Assembly: GCA_964036665.1 (NCBI GenBank)
Contig: OZ038526.1
Coordinates: 13,950,001-14,014,000 of the forward strand
Source of the DNA: Gordius sp. MW1
Lineage: Eukaryota; Nematomorpha; Gordioida; Gordea; Gordiidae
Length of the DNA: 64,000 bases
Direction: 5' to 3'
Both the position numbers and the translations under genes were made by a program. The notes beneath the pieces were generated by a model that ran no database searches, was not told the DNA's origin, and saw nothing but the letters and a program-made list of their open reading frames with translations. Positions 37,401 through 51,640 of the stretch are shown here, one piece after another (the stretch's first letter is position 1; each line of letters starts with the position of its first letter).

Positions 37401-40400
37401 AAAATTCACCTCTTATATCGAAACCTTTCATGGAGCGATATGGTTGAACGAATAAATTGAAAAAACTTTGAGGTCGAAAAAAATATTATTTTTCATATTC
37501 TTTCGAAAGGAATCTGAAAAAATCTTTAAAAGTCAGTAAATATTCTTAGCATTATGTCCTTGTTAGAATCTCAATAAGAATTTTTACACAAGGGGAGGTT
37601 TTAGATTGAGAGATAAAATTTTAGAGTTGCGTTTAGATTGTTTCAATATCGCTTTCTAAGCGTGTCTCTAGTTTTTGTGAAACAAGCTCTATGCGATCGT
37701 GATTTAAAGATAATAATTTTTGATGACTGATCAAAATTTTTTTTTTTACAAAATTCACCTCTTATATCGAAACCTTTCATGGGGGCGATCTATTGCTTTT
37801 GTGAAACAAGCTCTATGCGATCGTGATTTAAAGTTAATAATTTTTGATGACTGATCAAATTTTTTTTTTACGGAATTCACCTCTGATATCGAAAACTTTC
37901 ATGGGGGCGATATGGTTGAACGAATAAATTGAAAAAACTTTGAGGTCGAAAAAAATATTATTTTTCATATTCTTTCGAAAGGAATCTGAAAAAATCTTTA
38001 AAAGTCAGTAAATATTCTTAGCATTATGTCCTTGTTAGAATCTCGATAAGGATTTTTACACGAGGCGAAGTTTTAGATTGAGAGAAATTAAAATTTTCGT
38101 GTTGCGTTTAGATTGTTTCAATATCGCTTTCTAAGCGTGTCTCTAATTTTTGTGAAACAAGCTCTATGCTATCGTGATTTAAAGTTAATAATTTTTGATG
38201 ACTGATCAAAAAAATTTTTTTTACGGAATTCACCTCTGATATCGAAAACTTTCATGGGGGCGATATGGTTGAACGAATAAATTGAAAAAATTTTGAGGTC
38301 GAAAAAAGTATTATTTTTCATATTCTTTCGAAAGGAATCTGAAAAAATCTTTAAAAGTCAGTAAATATTCTTAGCATTATGTCCTTGTTAGAATCTCGAT
38401 AAGAATTTTTGCACGAGGGGAAGTTTTAGATTGAGGGAAATTACGATTTTCGAGTTGCGTTTAGATTGTTTCAATATCGCTTTCTATGAAACAAGCTCTA
38501 TGCGATCGTGATTTAAAGTTAATAATTTTTGATGACTGATCAAAAAAACTTTTTTTACGGAATTCACCTCTGATATCGAAAACTTTCATGGGGGCGATAT
38601 GGTTGAACGAATAAATTGAAAAAACTTTGAGGTCGAAAAAAATATTATTTTTCATATTCTTTCGAAAGGAATCTGATAAAATCTTTAAAAGTCAGTAAAT
38701 ATTCTTAGCATTATGTCCTTGTTAGAATCTCGATAAGAATTTTTGCACGAGGGGAAGTTTTACATTGAGGGAAATTACTATTTTCGAGTTGCGTTTAGAT
38801 TGTTTCAATATCGCTTTCTAAGCGTGTCTCTAATTTTTGTGAAACAAGCTCTATGCGATCGTGATTTAAAGTTAATAATTTTTGATGACTGATCAAATTT
38901 TTTTTTTTTACAAAATTCACCTCTTATATCGAAACCTTTCATGGGGGCGATATGGTTGAACGAATAAATTGAAAAAATTTTGAGGTCGAAAAAAATATTA
39001 TTTTTCATATTCTTTCGAAAGGAATCTGAAAAAATCTTTAAAAGTCAGTAAATATTCTTAGCATTATGTCCTTGTTAGAATCTCGATAAGAATTTTTACA
39101 CAAGGGGAAGTTTTAGATTGAGAGATAAAATTTTAGAGTTGCGTTTAGATTGTTTCAATATCGCTTTCTAAGCGTGTCTCTAGTTTTTGTGAAACAAGCT
39201 CTATGCGATCGTGATTTAAAGATAATAATTTTTGATGACTGATCAAAATTTTTTTTTTTTACAAAATTCACCTCTTATATCGAAACCTTTCATGGGGGCG
39301 ATATGGTTGAACGAATAAATTGAAAAAATTTTGAGGTCAAAAAAAATATTATTTTTCAAATTCTTTCGAAAGGAATCTAAAAAAATCTTTAAAAGTCAAT
39401 AAATATTCTTAGCATTATGTCCTTGTTAGAATCTCGATAAGAATTTTTGTACGAGGCGAAGTTTTAGATTGAGAGAAATTAAGATTTTCGTGTTGCGTTT
39501 AGATTGTTTCAATATCGCTTTCTAGGCGTGTCTCTAGTTTTTGTGAAACAAGCTCTATGCGATCGTGATTTAAAGTTAATAATTATTGATGACTGATCAA
39601 AAAAATTTTTTTTACGGAATTCACCTCTGATATCGAAAACTTTCATGGGGGCGATATGGTTGAACGAATAAATTGAAAAAATTTTGAGGTCGAAAAAAAT
39701 ATTATTTTTCATATTCTTTCGAAAGGAATCTGAAAAAATCTTTAAAAGTCAGTAAATATTCTTAGCATTATGTCCTTGTTAGAATCTCGATAAGTATTTT
39801 TGCACGAGGGGAAGTTTTAGATTGAGAGAAATTAAAATTTTAGAGTTGCGTTTAGATTGTTTCAATATCGCTTTCTAAGCGTGTCTCTAATTTTTGTGAA
39901 ACAAGCTCTATGCGATCGTGATTTAAAGTTAATAATTTTTGATGACTGATCAAAAAATTTTTTTATACAAAATTCACCTCTTATATCGAAACCTTTCATG
40001 GGGGCGATCTATTGTTTTTGTGAAACAAGCTCTATGCGATCGTGATTTAAAGTTAATTTGATGACTGATCAAAAAATTTTTTTTTACGGAATTCACCTCT
40101 GATATCGAAAACTTTCATGGGGGCGATATGGTTGAACGAATAAATTGAAAAAATTTTGAGGTCGAAAAAAATAATTTTTCATATTCTTTCGAAAGGAATC
40201 TGAAAAAATCTTTAAAAGTCAGTAAATATTCTTAGCATTATGTCCTTTTTAGAATCTCGATAAGAATTTTTGCACGAGGGGAAGTTTTAGATTGAGAGAA
40301 ATTAAAATTTTAGAGTTGCGTTTAGATTGTTTCAATATCGCTTTCTAAGCGTGTCTCTAATTTTTGTGAAACAAGCTCTATGCGATCGTGATTTAAAGAT

Positions 40401-43400
40401 AATAATTTTTGATGACTGATCAAAATTTTTTTTTTTACAAAATTCACCTCTTATATCGAAACCTTTCATGGGGGCGATCTATTGCTTTTGTGAAACAAGC
40501 TCTATGCGATCGTGATTTAAAGTTAATAATTTTTGATGACTGATCAATTTTTTTTTTTACGGAATTCACCTCTGATATCGAAAACTTTCATGGGGGCGAT
40601 ATGGTTGAACGAATAAATTGAAAAAACTTTGAGGTCGAAAAAAATATTATTTTTCATATTCTTTCGAAAGGAATCTGAAAAAATCTTTAAAAGTCAGTAA
40701 ATATTCTTAGCATTATGTCCTTGTTAGAATCTCGATAAGAATTTTTACACAAGGGGAAGTTTTAGATTGAGAGATAAAATTTTATAGTTGCGTTTAGATT
40801 GTTTTAATATCGCTTTCTAAGCGTGTCTCTAGTTTTTGTGAAACAAGCTTTATGCGATCGTGATTTAAAGTTAATAATTTTTGATGACTGATCAAATTTT
40901 TTTTTTTACAAAATTCACCTCTTATATCGAAACCTTTCATGGAGCGATATGGTTGAACGAATAAATTGAAAAAACTTTGAGGTCGAAAAAAATATTATTT
41001 TTCATATTTTTTCGAAAGGAATCTGAAAAAATCTTTAAAAGTCAGTAAATATTCTTAGCATTATGTCCTTGTTAGAATCTCGATAAGAATTTTTACAAAA
41101 GGGGAAGTTTTAGATTGAGAGAAAAAATTTTAGAGTTGCGTTTAGATTGTTTCAATATCGCTTTCTAAGCGTGTCTCTAGTTTTTGTGAAACAAGCTCTA
41201 TGCGATCGTGATTTAAAGATAATAATTTTTGATGACTGATCAAAATTTTTTTTTTTACAAAATTCACCTCTTATATCGAAACCTTTCATGGGGGCGATCT
41301 ATTGCTTTTGTGAAACAAGCTCTATGCGATCGTGATTTAAAGTTAATAATTTTTGATGACTGATCAAATTTTTTTTTTACGGAATTCACCTCTGATATCG
41401 AAAACTTTCATAAGGGCGATATGGTTGAACGAATAAATTGAAAAAACTTTGAGGTCGAAAAAAATATTATTTTTCATATTCTTTCGAAAGGAATCTGAAA
41501 AAATCTTTAAAAGTCAGTAAATATTCTTAGCATTATGTCCTTGTTAGAATCTCGATAAGAATTTTTACACGAGGCGAAGTTTTAGATTGAGAGAAATTAA
41601 GATTTTCGTGTTGCGTTTAGATTGTTTCAATATCGCTTTCTAAGCGTGTCTCTAATTTTTGTGAAACAAGCTCTATGCTATCGTGATTTAAAGTTAATAA
41701 TTTTTGATGACTGATCAAAAAATTTTTTTTTACGGAATTCACCTCTGATATCGAAAACTTTCATGGGGGCGATATGGTTGAACGAATAAATTGAAAAAAT
41801 TTTGAGGTCGAAAAAAATATTATTTTTCATATTCTTTCGAAAGGAATCTGAAAAAATCTTTAAAAGTCAGTAAATATTCTTAGCATTATGTCCTTGTTAG
41901 AATCTCGATAAGAATTTTTGCACGAGGGGAAGTTTTAGATTGAGGGAAATTACGATTTTCGAGTTGCGTTTAGATTGTTTCAATATCGCTTTCTATGAAA
42001 CAAGCTCTATGCGATCGTGATTTAAAGTTAATAATTTTTGATGACTGATCAAAAAAACTTTTTTTACGGAATTCACCTCTGATATCGAAAACTTTCATGG
42101 GGGCGATATGGTTGAACGAATAAATTGAAAAAACTTTGAGGTCGAAAAAAATATTATTTTTCATATTCTTTCGAAAGGAATCTGATAAAATCTTTAAAAG
42201 TCAGTAAATATTCTTAGCATTATGTCCTTGTTAGAATCTCGATAAGAATTTTTGCACGAGGGGAAGTTTTACATTGAGGGAAATTACGATTTTCGAGTTG
42301 CGTTTAGATTGTTTCAATATCGCTTTCTAAGCGTGTCTCTAATTTGTGTGAAACAAGCTCTATGCGATCGTGATTTAAAGTTAATAATTTTTGATGACTG
42401 ATCAAATTTTTTTTTTTACAAAATTCACCTCTTATATCGAAACCTTTCATGGGGGCGATCTATTGCTTTTGTGAAACAAGCTCTATGCGATCGTGATTTA
42501 AAGTTAATAATTTTTGATGACTGATCAAATTTTTTTTTTACGGAATTCACCTCTGATATCGAAAACTTTCATGGGGGCGATATGGTTGAACGAATAAATT
42601 GAAAAAACTTTGAGGTCGAAAAAAATATTATTTTTCATATTCTTTCGAAAGGAATCTGAAAAAATCTTTAAAAGTCAGTAAATATTCTTAGCATTATGTC
42701 CTTGTTAGAATCTCGATAAGAATTTTTGCACGAGGGGAAGTTTTACATTGAGGGAAATTTAGATTTTCGAGTTACGTTTAGATTGTTTCAATATCGCTTT
42801 CTAAGCGTGTCTCTAATTTTTGTGAAACAAGCTCTATGCGATCGTGATTTAAAGTTAATAATTTTTGATGACTGATCAAATTTTTTTTTTTTTACAAAAT
42901 TCACCTCTTATATCGAAACCTTTCATGGGGGCGATATGGTTGAACGAATAAATTGAAAAAATTTTGAGGTCGAAAAAAATATTATTTTTCATATTCTTTC
43001 GAAAGGAATCTGAAAAAATCTTTAAAAGTCAGTAAATTAGCATTAAGTCCTTGTTAGAATCTCGATAAGAATTTTTGCACGAGGGGAAGTTTTAGATTGA
43101 GAGAAATTAAAATTTTAGAGTTGCGTTTAGATTGTTTCAATATCGCTTTCTAAGCGTGTCTCTAATTTTTGTGAAACAAGCTCTATGCTATCGTGATTTA
43201 AAGTTAATAATTTTTGATGACTGATCAAAAAAGATTTTTTTACGGAATTCACCTCTGATATCGAAAACTTTCATGGGGGCGATATGGTTGAACGAATAAA
43301 TTGAAAAAATTTTGAGGTCGAAAAAAATATTATTTTTCATATTCTTTCGAAAGGAATCTGAAAAAATCTTTAAAAGTCAGTAAATATTCTTAGCATTATG

Positions 43401-45459
43401 TCCTTGTTAGAATCTCGATAATAATTTTTGCACGAGGGGAAGTTTTACATTGAGGGAAATTACGATTTTCGAGTTGCGTTTAGATTGTTTCAATATCGCT
43501 TTCTAAGCGTGTCTCTAGTTTTAGTGAAACAAGCTCTATGCGATCGTGATTTAAAGTTAATAATTTTTGATGACTGATCAAAATTTTTTTTTTTACAAAA
43601 TTCACCTCTTATATCGAAACCTTTCATGGGGGCGATATGGTTGAACGAATAAATTAAAAAAACTTTGAGGTCGAAAAAAATATTATTTTTCATATTCTTT
43701 CGAAAGGAATCTGAAAAAATCTTTAAAAGTCAATAAATATTCTTAGCATTATGTCCTTGTTAGAATCTCGATAAGAATTTTTGCACGAGGCGAAGTTTTA
43801 GATTGAGAGAAATTAAGATTTTCGTGTTGCGTTTAGATTGTTTCAATATCGCTTTCTAAGCGTGTCTCTAGTTTTTGTGAAACAAGCTCTATGCGATCGT
43901 GATTTAAAGTAAATAATTTTTGATGACTGATCAAAAAATTTTTTTTTACGGAATTCACCTCTGATATCGAAAACTTTCACGGGGGCGATATGGTTGAACG
44001 AATAAATTGAAAAAATTTGAGGTCGAAAAAAATATTATTTTTCATATTCTTTCGAAAGGAATCTGAAAAAATCTTTAAAAGTCAGTAAATATTCTTAGCA
44101 TTATGTCCTTGTTAGAATCTCGATAAGAATTTTTGCACGAGGGGAAGTTTTAGATTGAGAGAAATTAAAATTTTAGAGTTGCGTTTAGATTGTTTCAATA
44201 TCGCTTTCTAAGCGTGTCTCTAATTTTTGTGAAACAAGCTCTATGCGATCGTGATTTAAAGATAATAATTTTTGATGACTGATCAAAATTTTTTTTTTTA
44301 CAAAATTCACCTCTTATATCGAAACCTTTCATGGGGGCGATCTATTGCTTTTGTGAAACAAGCTCTATGCGATCGTGATTTAAAGTTAATAATTTTTGAT
44401 GACTGATCAAATTTTTTTTTTACGGAATTCACCTCTGATATCGAAAACTTTCATAAGGGCGATATGGTTGAACGAATAAATTGAAAAAACTTTGAGGTCG
44501 AAAAAAATATTATTTTTCATATTCTTTCGAAAGGAATCTGAAAAAATCTTTAAAAGTCAGTAAATATTCTTAGCATTAAGTCATTGTTAGAATCTCGATA
44601 AGAATTTTTGCACGAGGTGAAGTTTTAGATTGAGAGAAATTAAAATTTTAGAGTTGCGTTTAGATTGTTTCAATATCGCTTTCTAAGCGTGTCTCTAATT
44701 TTTGTGAAACAAGCTCTATGCTATCGTGATTTAAAGTTAATAATTTTTGATGACTGATCAAAATTTTTTTTTTTACAAAATTCACCTCTTATATCGAAAC
44801 CTTTCATGGGGGCGATATGGTTGAACGAATAAATTAAAAAAACTTTGAGGTCGAAAAAAATATTATTTTTCATATTCTTTCGAAAGGAATCTGAAAAAAT
44901 CTTTAAAAGTCAATAAATATTCTTAGCATTATGTCCTTGTTAGAATCTCGATAAGAATTTTTGCACGAGGCGAAGTTTTAGATTGAGAGAAATTAAGATT
45001 TTCGTGTTGCGTTTAGATTGTTTCAATATCGCTTTCTAAGCGTGTCTCTAGTTTTTGTGAAACAAGCTCTATGCGATCGTGATTTAAAGTAAATAATTTT
45101 TGATGACTGATCAAAAAATTTTTTTTTACGGAATTCACCTCTGATATCGGAAACTTTCACGGGGGCGATATGGTTGAACGAATAAATTGAAAAAATTTTG
45201 AGGTCGAAAAAAATATTATTTTTCATATTCTTTCGAAAGGAATCTGAAAAAATCTTTAAAAGTCAGTAAATATTCTTAGCATTATGTCCTTGTTAGAATC
45301 TCGATAAGAATTTTTGCACGAGGGGAAGTTTTAGATTGAGAGAAATTAAAATTTTAGAGTTGCGTTTAGATTGTTTCAATATCGCTTTCTAAGCGTGTCT
45401 CTAATTTTTGTGAAACAAGCTCTATGCGATCGTGATTTAAAGTTAATAATTTTTGATGA
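34401..45459 (+). repeat. Satellite family II array, block c
   Basis: About 31 monomer equivalents, same orientation, between the two RNase H inserts. It starts within a monomer (tttttttacaaaattcacc) followed directly by a short-form junction near 34455. One monomer near 34620 lacks about 36 bp (aaaaatattctgaaaaaatc). Most of the block is unit B of the 11.9 kb duplication. Confidence 0.97.
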
Positions 45460-46278
45460 ATAATAATAAAATCCGGGACCGGGTTAAGCCCGGCCTCGGA
45501 TTCCCCCGGTTACGGATCTATTGACCTTTCGCCGGAGGCATTTATTCACGCGTAAAAACATACCAATGTAGAATACAATATATAGCGAAAAAACATACAT
45601 CGCGTGAATCTATTATAATAGTGTAATGACATTGCATAAACTGAAGTAATTGGAAAACGAATTTTTAGTAAGTGGACTAAAATAAAAAGACGAGTGCAAT
45701 AGCGCAGGAGGGCGTTAGAGGGGAAAAAAGGCCGAATAATGTCCGGTGAGCAAAGACGCGTATATATAGTATTTGCGTGAGGGTTTCTGTTTACGGTTCT
45801 AAGTCTATAATCTCGTCCGGAAAATCGTTTTCCCAGAAATTGATATCGAAGGTCTCCTCCGAGGGAAACCCATTTTCTAGGATGAAGTCCAGGTCAGGGT
45901 TTTCCTCGCTTGGTTGTGAGTTTGGTTCTATCCATTGTCGGGATGGCCCATCTGCTGGGTTTTTGTCGGTGGGGATCCATGCTAAGTTAAAGTGAATATT
46001 GAGCAAGTGTTTGAGGCCATACGTGCGCACGAAGGTTGCGATGGCTTCCTCGATGGTTGGCGAGTTTGAACCCCCTTTCTTGAGTACGTAGTACGCTGTA
46101 GCCGAGTCGGTTACCAATTTGGGGTGATTGTTGCCTGCCAGGTACGATCGGACGTACCCGTATAGGACCGCCACTGTTTCCGCTAAGGTGATGTGATGGG
46201 GTTCCCTCCATTTCCAACCGAACGCGGCGGCCGCATTGGTGAACGTATTGGAGTGCGAGCCGTTTTCGTCTATCAAAC
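45460..46278 (-). mobile_element. Retroelement fragment inserted in satellite (copy B)
   Basis: Identical by eye to 33582-34400 at an offset of 11,878, including both junctions with the satellite. It is therefore a passenger of the 11.9 kb duplication and not a second insertion. The hairpin is at 45470-45502 and the 9 bp inverted repeat at 45544-45552 and 45601-45609. Confidence 0.78.
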
Positions 46279-46282
46279 CAAT
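45791..46282 (-). pseudogene. RNase H-like domain fragment of a retroelement (copy B)
   Basis: The same fragment as at 33913-34404, with no difference seen in the translated frame, including the Asn at the expected first acidic position and the same stop. The frame again extends into satellite to 46324. No start codon or promoter belongs to the element itself. The identity reflects the recent duplication and is not evidence of selection on the protein. Confidence 0.7.
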
Positions 46283-47016
46283 TTTTTTTTTACAAAATTC
46301 ACCTCCTATATCGAAATCTTTCATGGGGGCGATCTATTGCTTTTGTGAAACAAGCTCTATGCGATCGTGATTTAAAGTTAATAATTTTTGATGACTGATC
46401 AAATTTTTTTTTTACGGAATTCACCTCTGATATCGAAAACTTTCATGGGGGCGGTATGGTTGAACGAATAAATTGAAAAAAATTTGAGGTCGAAAAAAAT
46501 ATTCTGAAAAAATCTTTAAAAGTCAGTAAATATTCTTAGCAATATGTCCTTGTTAGAATCTCGATAAGAATTTTTGCACGAGGGGAAGTTTTAGAATGGG
46601 AGAAATTAAAATTTTAGAGTTGCGTTTAGATTGTTTCAATATCGCTTTCTAAGCGTGTCTCTAATTTTTGTGAAACAAGCTCTATGCGATCGTGATTTAA
46701 AGTTAATAATTTTTGATGACTGATCAAAAAATTTTTTTTTACAAAATTCACCTCTTATATCGAAACCTTTCATGGGGGCGATATGGTTGAACGAATAAAT
46801 TGAAAAAATTTTGAGGTCGAAAAAAATATTATTTTTCATATTCTTTCGAAAGGAATCTGAAAAAATCTTTAAAAGTCAGTAAATATTCTTAGCATTATGT
46901 CCTTGTTAGAATCTCGATAAGAATTTTTGCACGAGGGGAAGTTTTAGATTGAGAGAAATTAAAATTTTAGAGTTGCGTTTAGATTGTTTCAATATCGCTT
47001 TCTAAGCGTGTCTCTA

Positions 47017-48750
47017 ATTTTTGTGAAACAAGCTCTATGCTATCGTGATTTAAAGTTAATAATTTTTGATGACTGATGAAAAAAATTTTTTTTACGGAAT
47101 TCACCTCTGATATCGAAAACTTTCATGGGGTCGATATGGTTGAACGAATAAATTGAAAAAATTTTGAGGTCGAAAAAATATTATTTTTCATATTCTTTCG
47201 AAAGGAATCTGAAAAAATCTTTAAAAGTCAGTAAATATTCTTAGCATTAAGTCATTGTTAGAATCTCGATAAGAATTTTTGCACGAGGTGAAGTTTTAGA
47301 TTGAGAGAAATTAAAATTTTAGAGTTGCGTTTAGATTGTTTCAATATCGCTTTCTAAGCGTGTCTCTAATTTTTGTGAAACAAGCTCTATGCTATCGTGA
47401 TTTAAAGTTAATAATTTTTGATGACTGATCAAAATTTTTTTTTTTACAAAATTCACCTCTTATATCGAAACCTTTCATGGGAGCGATATGGTTGAACGAA
47501 TAAATTGAAAAAATTTGGGGTCGAAAAAAATATTATTTTTCATATTCTTTCGAAAGGAATCTGAAAAAATATTTAAAAGTCAGTAAATATTCTTAGCATT
47601 ATGTCCTTGTTAGAATCTCGATAAGAATTTTTGCACGAGGGGAAGTTTTAGATTGAGAGAAATTAAAATTTTAGAGTTGCGTTTAGATTGTTTCAATATC
47701 GCTTTCTAAGCGTGTCTCTAATTTTTGTGAAACAAGCTCTATGCTATCGTGATTTAAAAGTTAATAATTTATGATGACTGATCAAAAAATTTTTTTTACG
47801 GAATTCACCTCTGATATCGAAAACTTTCATGGGGGCGATATGGTTGAACGAATAAATTGAAAAAATTTTGAGGTCGAAAAAATATTATTTTTCATATTCT
47901 TTCGAAAGGAATCTGAAAAAATCTTTAAAAGTCAGTAAATATTCTTAGCATTAAGTCCTTGTTAGAATCTCGATAAGAATTTTTGCAGGAGGTGAAGTTT
48001 TAGATTGAGAGAAATTAAAATTTTAGAGTTGCGTTTAGATTGTTTCAATATCGCTTTCTAAGCGTGTCTCTAATTTTTGTGAAACAAGCTCTATGCTATC
48101 GTGATTTAAAGTTAATAATTTTTGATGACTGATCAAAAAAATTTTTTTTACGGAATTCACCTCTGATATCGAAAACTTTCATGGGGGCGATATGGTTGAA
48201 CGAATAAATTGAAAAAACTTTGAGGTCGAAAAAAATATTATTTTTCATATTCTTTCGAAAGGAATCTGAAAAAATCTTTAAAAGTCAGTAAATATTCTTA
48301 GCATTATGTCCTTGTTAGAATCTCGATAAGAATTTTTACACAAGGGGAAGTTTTAGATTGAGAGATAAAATTTTAGAGTTGCGTTTAGATTGTTTCAATA
48401 TCGCTTTCTAAGCGTGTCTCTAATTTTTGTGAAACAAGCTCTATGCTATCCTGATTTAAAGTTAATAATTTTTGATGACTGATCATTTTTTTTTTTTTTT
48501 ACAAAATTCACCTCTTATATCGAAACCTTTCATGGGGGCGATATGGTTGAACGAATAAATTGAAAAAATTTCGGGTCGAAAAAAATATTATTTTTCATAT
48601 TCTTTCGAAAGGAATCTGAAAAAATATTTAAAAGTCAGTAAATATTCTTAGCATTATGTCCTTGTTAGAATCTCGATAAGAATTTTTGCACGAGGGAAAG
48701 TTTTAGATTGAGAGAAATTAAAATTTTAGAGTTGCGTTTAGATTGTTTCA
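47017..48750 (+). repeat. 1.73 kb block repeated at +4,624 bp (first copy)
   Basis: Matches about 51641-53374. Shared rare variants include gactgatgaaaaaaa (47070 and 51694), tcatggggtcgatatgg (47123 and 51747), taataatttatgatg (47762 and 52386) and aaaatttcgggtcg (about 48565 and 53189). Several single-base differences separate the copies. Confidence 0.85.
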
Positions 48751-49869
48751 ATATCGCTTTCTAAGCGTGTCTCTAATTTTTGTGAAACAAGCTCTATGCG
48801 ATCGTGATTTAAAGTTAATAATTTTTGATGACTGATCAAATTTTTTTTTTTTACAAAATTCACCTCTTATACGAAACCTTTCATGGGGGCGATCTATTGT
48901 TTTTGTGAAACAAGCTCTATGCGATCGTGATTTAAAGTTAATAATTTTTGATGACTGATCAAAAATTTTTTTTTACGGAATTCACCTCTCAAATCGAAAA
49001 CATTCATGGGGGCGATATGGTTGAACGAATAAATTGAAAAAATTTTGAGGTCGGAAAAAATATTATTTTTCATATTCTTTCGAAAGGAATCTGAAAAAAT
49101 CTTTAAAAGTCAGTAAATATTCTTAGCATTATGTCCTTGTTAGAATCTCGATAAGAATTTTTGCACGAGGGGAAGTTTTAGATTGAGAGAAATTAAAATT
49201 TTAGAGTTCCGTTTAGATTGTTTCAATATCGCTTTCTAAGCGTGTCTCTAATTTTTGTGAAACAAGCTCTATGCTATCGTGATTTAAAGTTAATAATTTT
49301 TGATGACTTATCAAAAAAAATTTTTTCACGGAATTCACCTCTGATATCGAAAACTTTCATGGGGGCGATATGGTTGAACGAATAAATTGAAAAAATTTTG
49401 AGGTCGAAAAAAATATTATTTTTCATATTCTTTCGAAAGGAATCTGAAAAAATCTTTAAAAGTCAGTAAATATTCTTAGCATTATGTCCTTGTTAGAATC
49501 TCGATAAGAATTTTTGCACGAGGGGAAGTTTTAGATTGAGGGAAATTACGATTTTCGAGTTGCGTTTAGATTGTTTCAATATCGCTTTCTAAGCGTGTCT
49601 CTAATTTTTGTGTAACAAGCTCTATGCGATCGTGATTTAAAGTTAATAATTTTTGATGACTGATCAAAATTTTTTTTTTTACAAATTCACCTCTTATATC
49701 GAAACCTTTCATGGGGGCGATATGGTTGAACGAATAAATTGAAAAAATTTGGGGTCAAAAAAAAAAATTATTTTTCATATTCTTTCGAAAGGAATCTGAA
49801 AAAATCTTTAAAAGTCAGTAAATATTCTTAGCAATATGTCCTTGTTAGAATCTCGATAAGAATTTGTGC

Positions 49870-51201
49870 ACGAGGGGAAGTTTTAGATTGGGAGAAATTA
49901 AAATTTTAGAGTTGCGTTTAGATTGTTTCAATATCGCTTTCTAAGCGTGTCTCTAATTTTTGTGAAACAAGCTCTATGCTATCGTGATTTAAAGTTAATA
50001 ATTTTTGATGACTGATCAAAAAAATTTTTTTTACGGAATTCACCTCTGATATCGAAAACTTTCATGGGGACGATATGGTTGAACGAATAAATTGAAAAAA
50101 TTTTGAGGTCGAAAAAAATATTATTTTTCATATTCTTTCGAAAGGAATCTGAAAAAATCTTTAAAAGTCACTAAATATTCTTAGCATTATGTCCTTGTTA
50201 AAATCTCGATAAGAATTTTTGCACGAGGGGAAGTTTTAGATTGAGGGAAATTACGATTTTCGAGTTGCGTTTAGATTGTTTCAATATCGCTTTCTAAGCG
50301 TGTATCTAATTTTTGTGAAACAAGCTCTATGCGTCAAAATTGTTTTTTTTACAAAATTCACCTCTTATATCGAAACCTTTTATGGGGGCGATATGGTTGA
50401 TAAATTGAAAAAATTTTGAGGTCGAAAAAAATATTATTTTTCTTATTCTTTCGAAAGGAATCTGAAAAAATCTTTAAAAGTCAATAAATATTCTTAGCAT
50501 TATGTCCTTGTTAGAATCTCGATAAGAATTTTTGCACGAGGGGAAGTTTTAGATTGGGAGAAATTAAAATTTTAGAGTTGCGTTTAGATTGTTTCAATAT
50601 CGCTTTCTAAGCGTGTCTCTAATTTTTGTGAAACAAGCTCTATGCTATCGTGATTTAAAGTTAATAATTTTTGATGACTGATCAAAAAAATTTTTTTTAC
50701 GGAATTCACCTCTGATATCGAAAACTTTCATGGGGACGATATGGTTGAACGAATAAATTGAAAAAATTTTGAGGTCGAAAAAAATATTATTTTTCATATT
50801 CTTTCGAAAGGAATCTGAAAAAATCTTTAAAAGTCAGTAAATATTCTTAGCATTATGTCCTTGTTAGAATCTCGATAAGAATTTTTGCACGAGGGGAAGT
50901 TTTAGATTGAGGGAAATTACGATTTTCGAGTTGCGTTTAGATTGTTTCAATATCGCTTTCTAAGCGTGTATCTAATTTTTGTGAAACAAGCTCTACGCGT
51001 CAAAATTTTTTTTTTACAAAATTCACCTCTTATATCGAAACCTTTTATGGGGGCGATATGGTTGATAAATTGAAAAAATTTTGAGGTCGAAAAAAATATT
51101 ATTTTTCTTATTCTTTCGAAAGGAATCTGAAAAAATCTTTAAAAGTCAATAAATATTCTTAGCATTATGTCCTTGTTAGAATCTCGATAAGAATTTTTGC
51201 A
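49870..51201 (+). repeat. 666 bp dimer unit, two tandem copies
   Basis: Each unit is one full monomer plus one monomer shortened to about 313 bp by a deletion of about 36 bp (ctctatgcg joined to tcaaaatt) and a 5 bp deletion (ggttgataaattg). The marker tcatggggacgatatgg recurs at 50063 and 50729. The copies differ at gctctatgcg versus gctctacgcg and at the poly-T. The same shortened monomer occurs near 57647 and 60902. Confidence 0.85.
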
Positions 51202-51640
51202 GGAGGGGAAGTTTTAGATTGGGAGAAATTAAAATTTTAGAGTTGCGTTTAGATTGTTTCAATATCGCTTTCTAAGCGTGTCTCTAATTTTTGTGAAACA
51301 AGCTCTATGCTATCGTGATTTAAAGTTAATAATTTTTGATGACTGATCAAAAAAAATTTTTTTTACGGAATTCACCTCTGATATCGAAAACTTTCATGGG
51401 GGCGATATGGTTGAACGAATAAATTGAAAAAATTTTGAGGTCGAAAAAAATATTAATTTTCATATTCTTTCGAAAGGAATCTGAAAAAATCTTTAAAAGT
51501 CAGTAAATATTCTTAGCATTATGTCCTTGTTAGAATCTCGATAAGAATTTTTGCACGAGGGGAAGTTTTAGATTGAGGGAAATTACGATTTTCGAGTTGC
51601 GTTTAGATTGTTTCAATATCGCTTTCTAAGCGTGTCTCTA

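Larger units (their letters stand above)
35188..47016 (+). repeat. 11,879 bp tandem duplication, unit B
   Basis: The second copy is directly adjacent to unit A. Differences found by eye: G to A at 36940 (25061 in unit A), T to A at 41123 (29244), A to G at 43233 (31354), loss of one T near 44016-44018 (32137-32140), and A to T at 44764 (32886). Similarity to unit A ends at about 47016, where the sequence reads ctctaatttttgtg instead of ctcttgtttttgtc. Confidence 0.95.
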
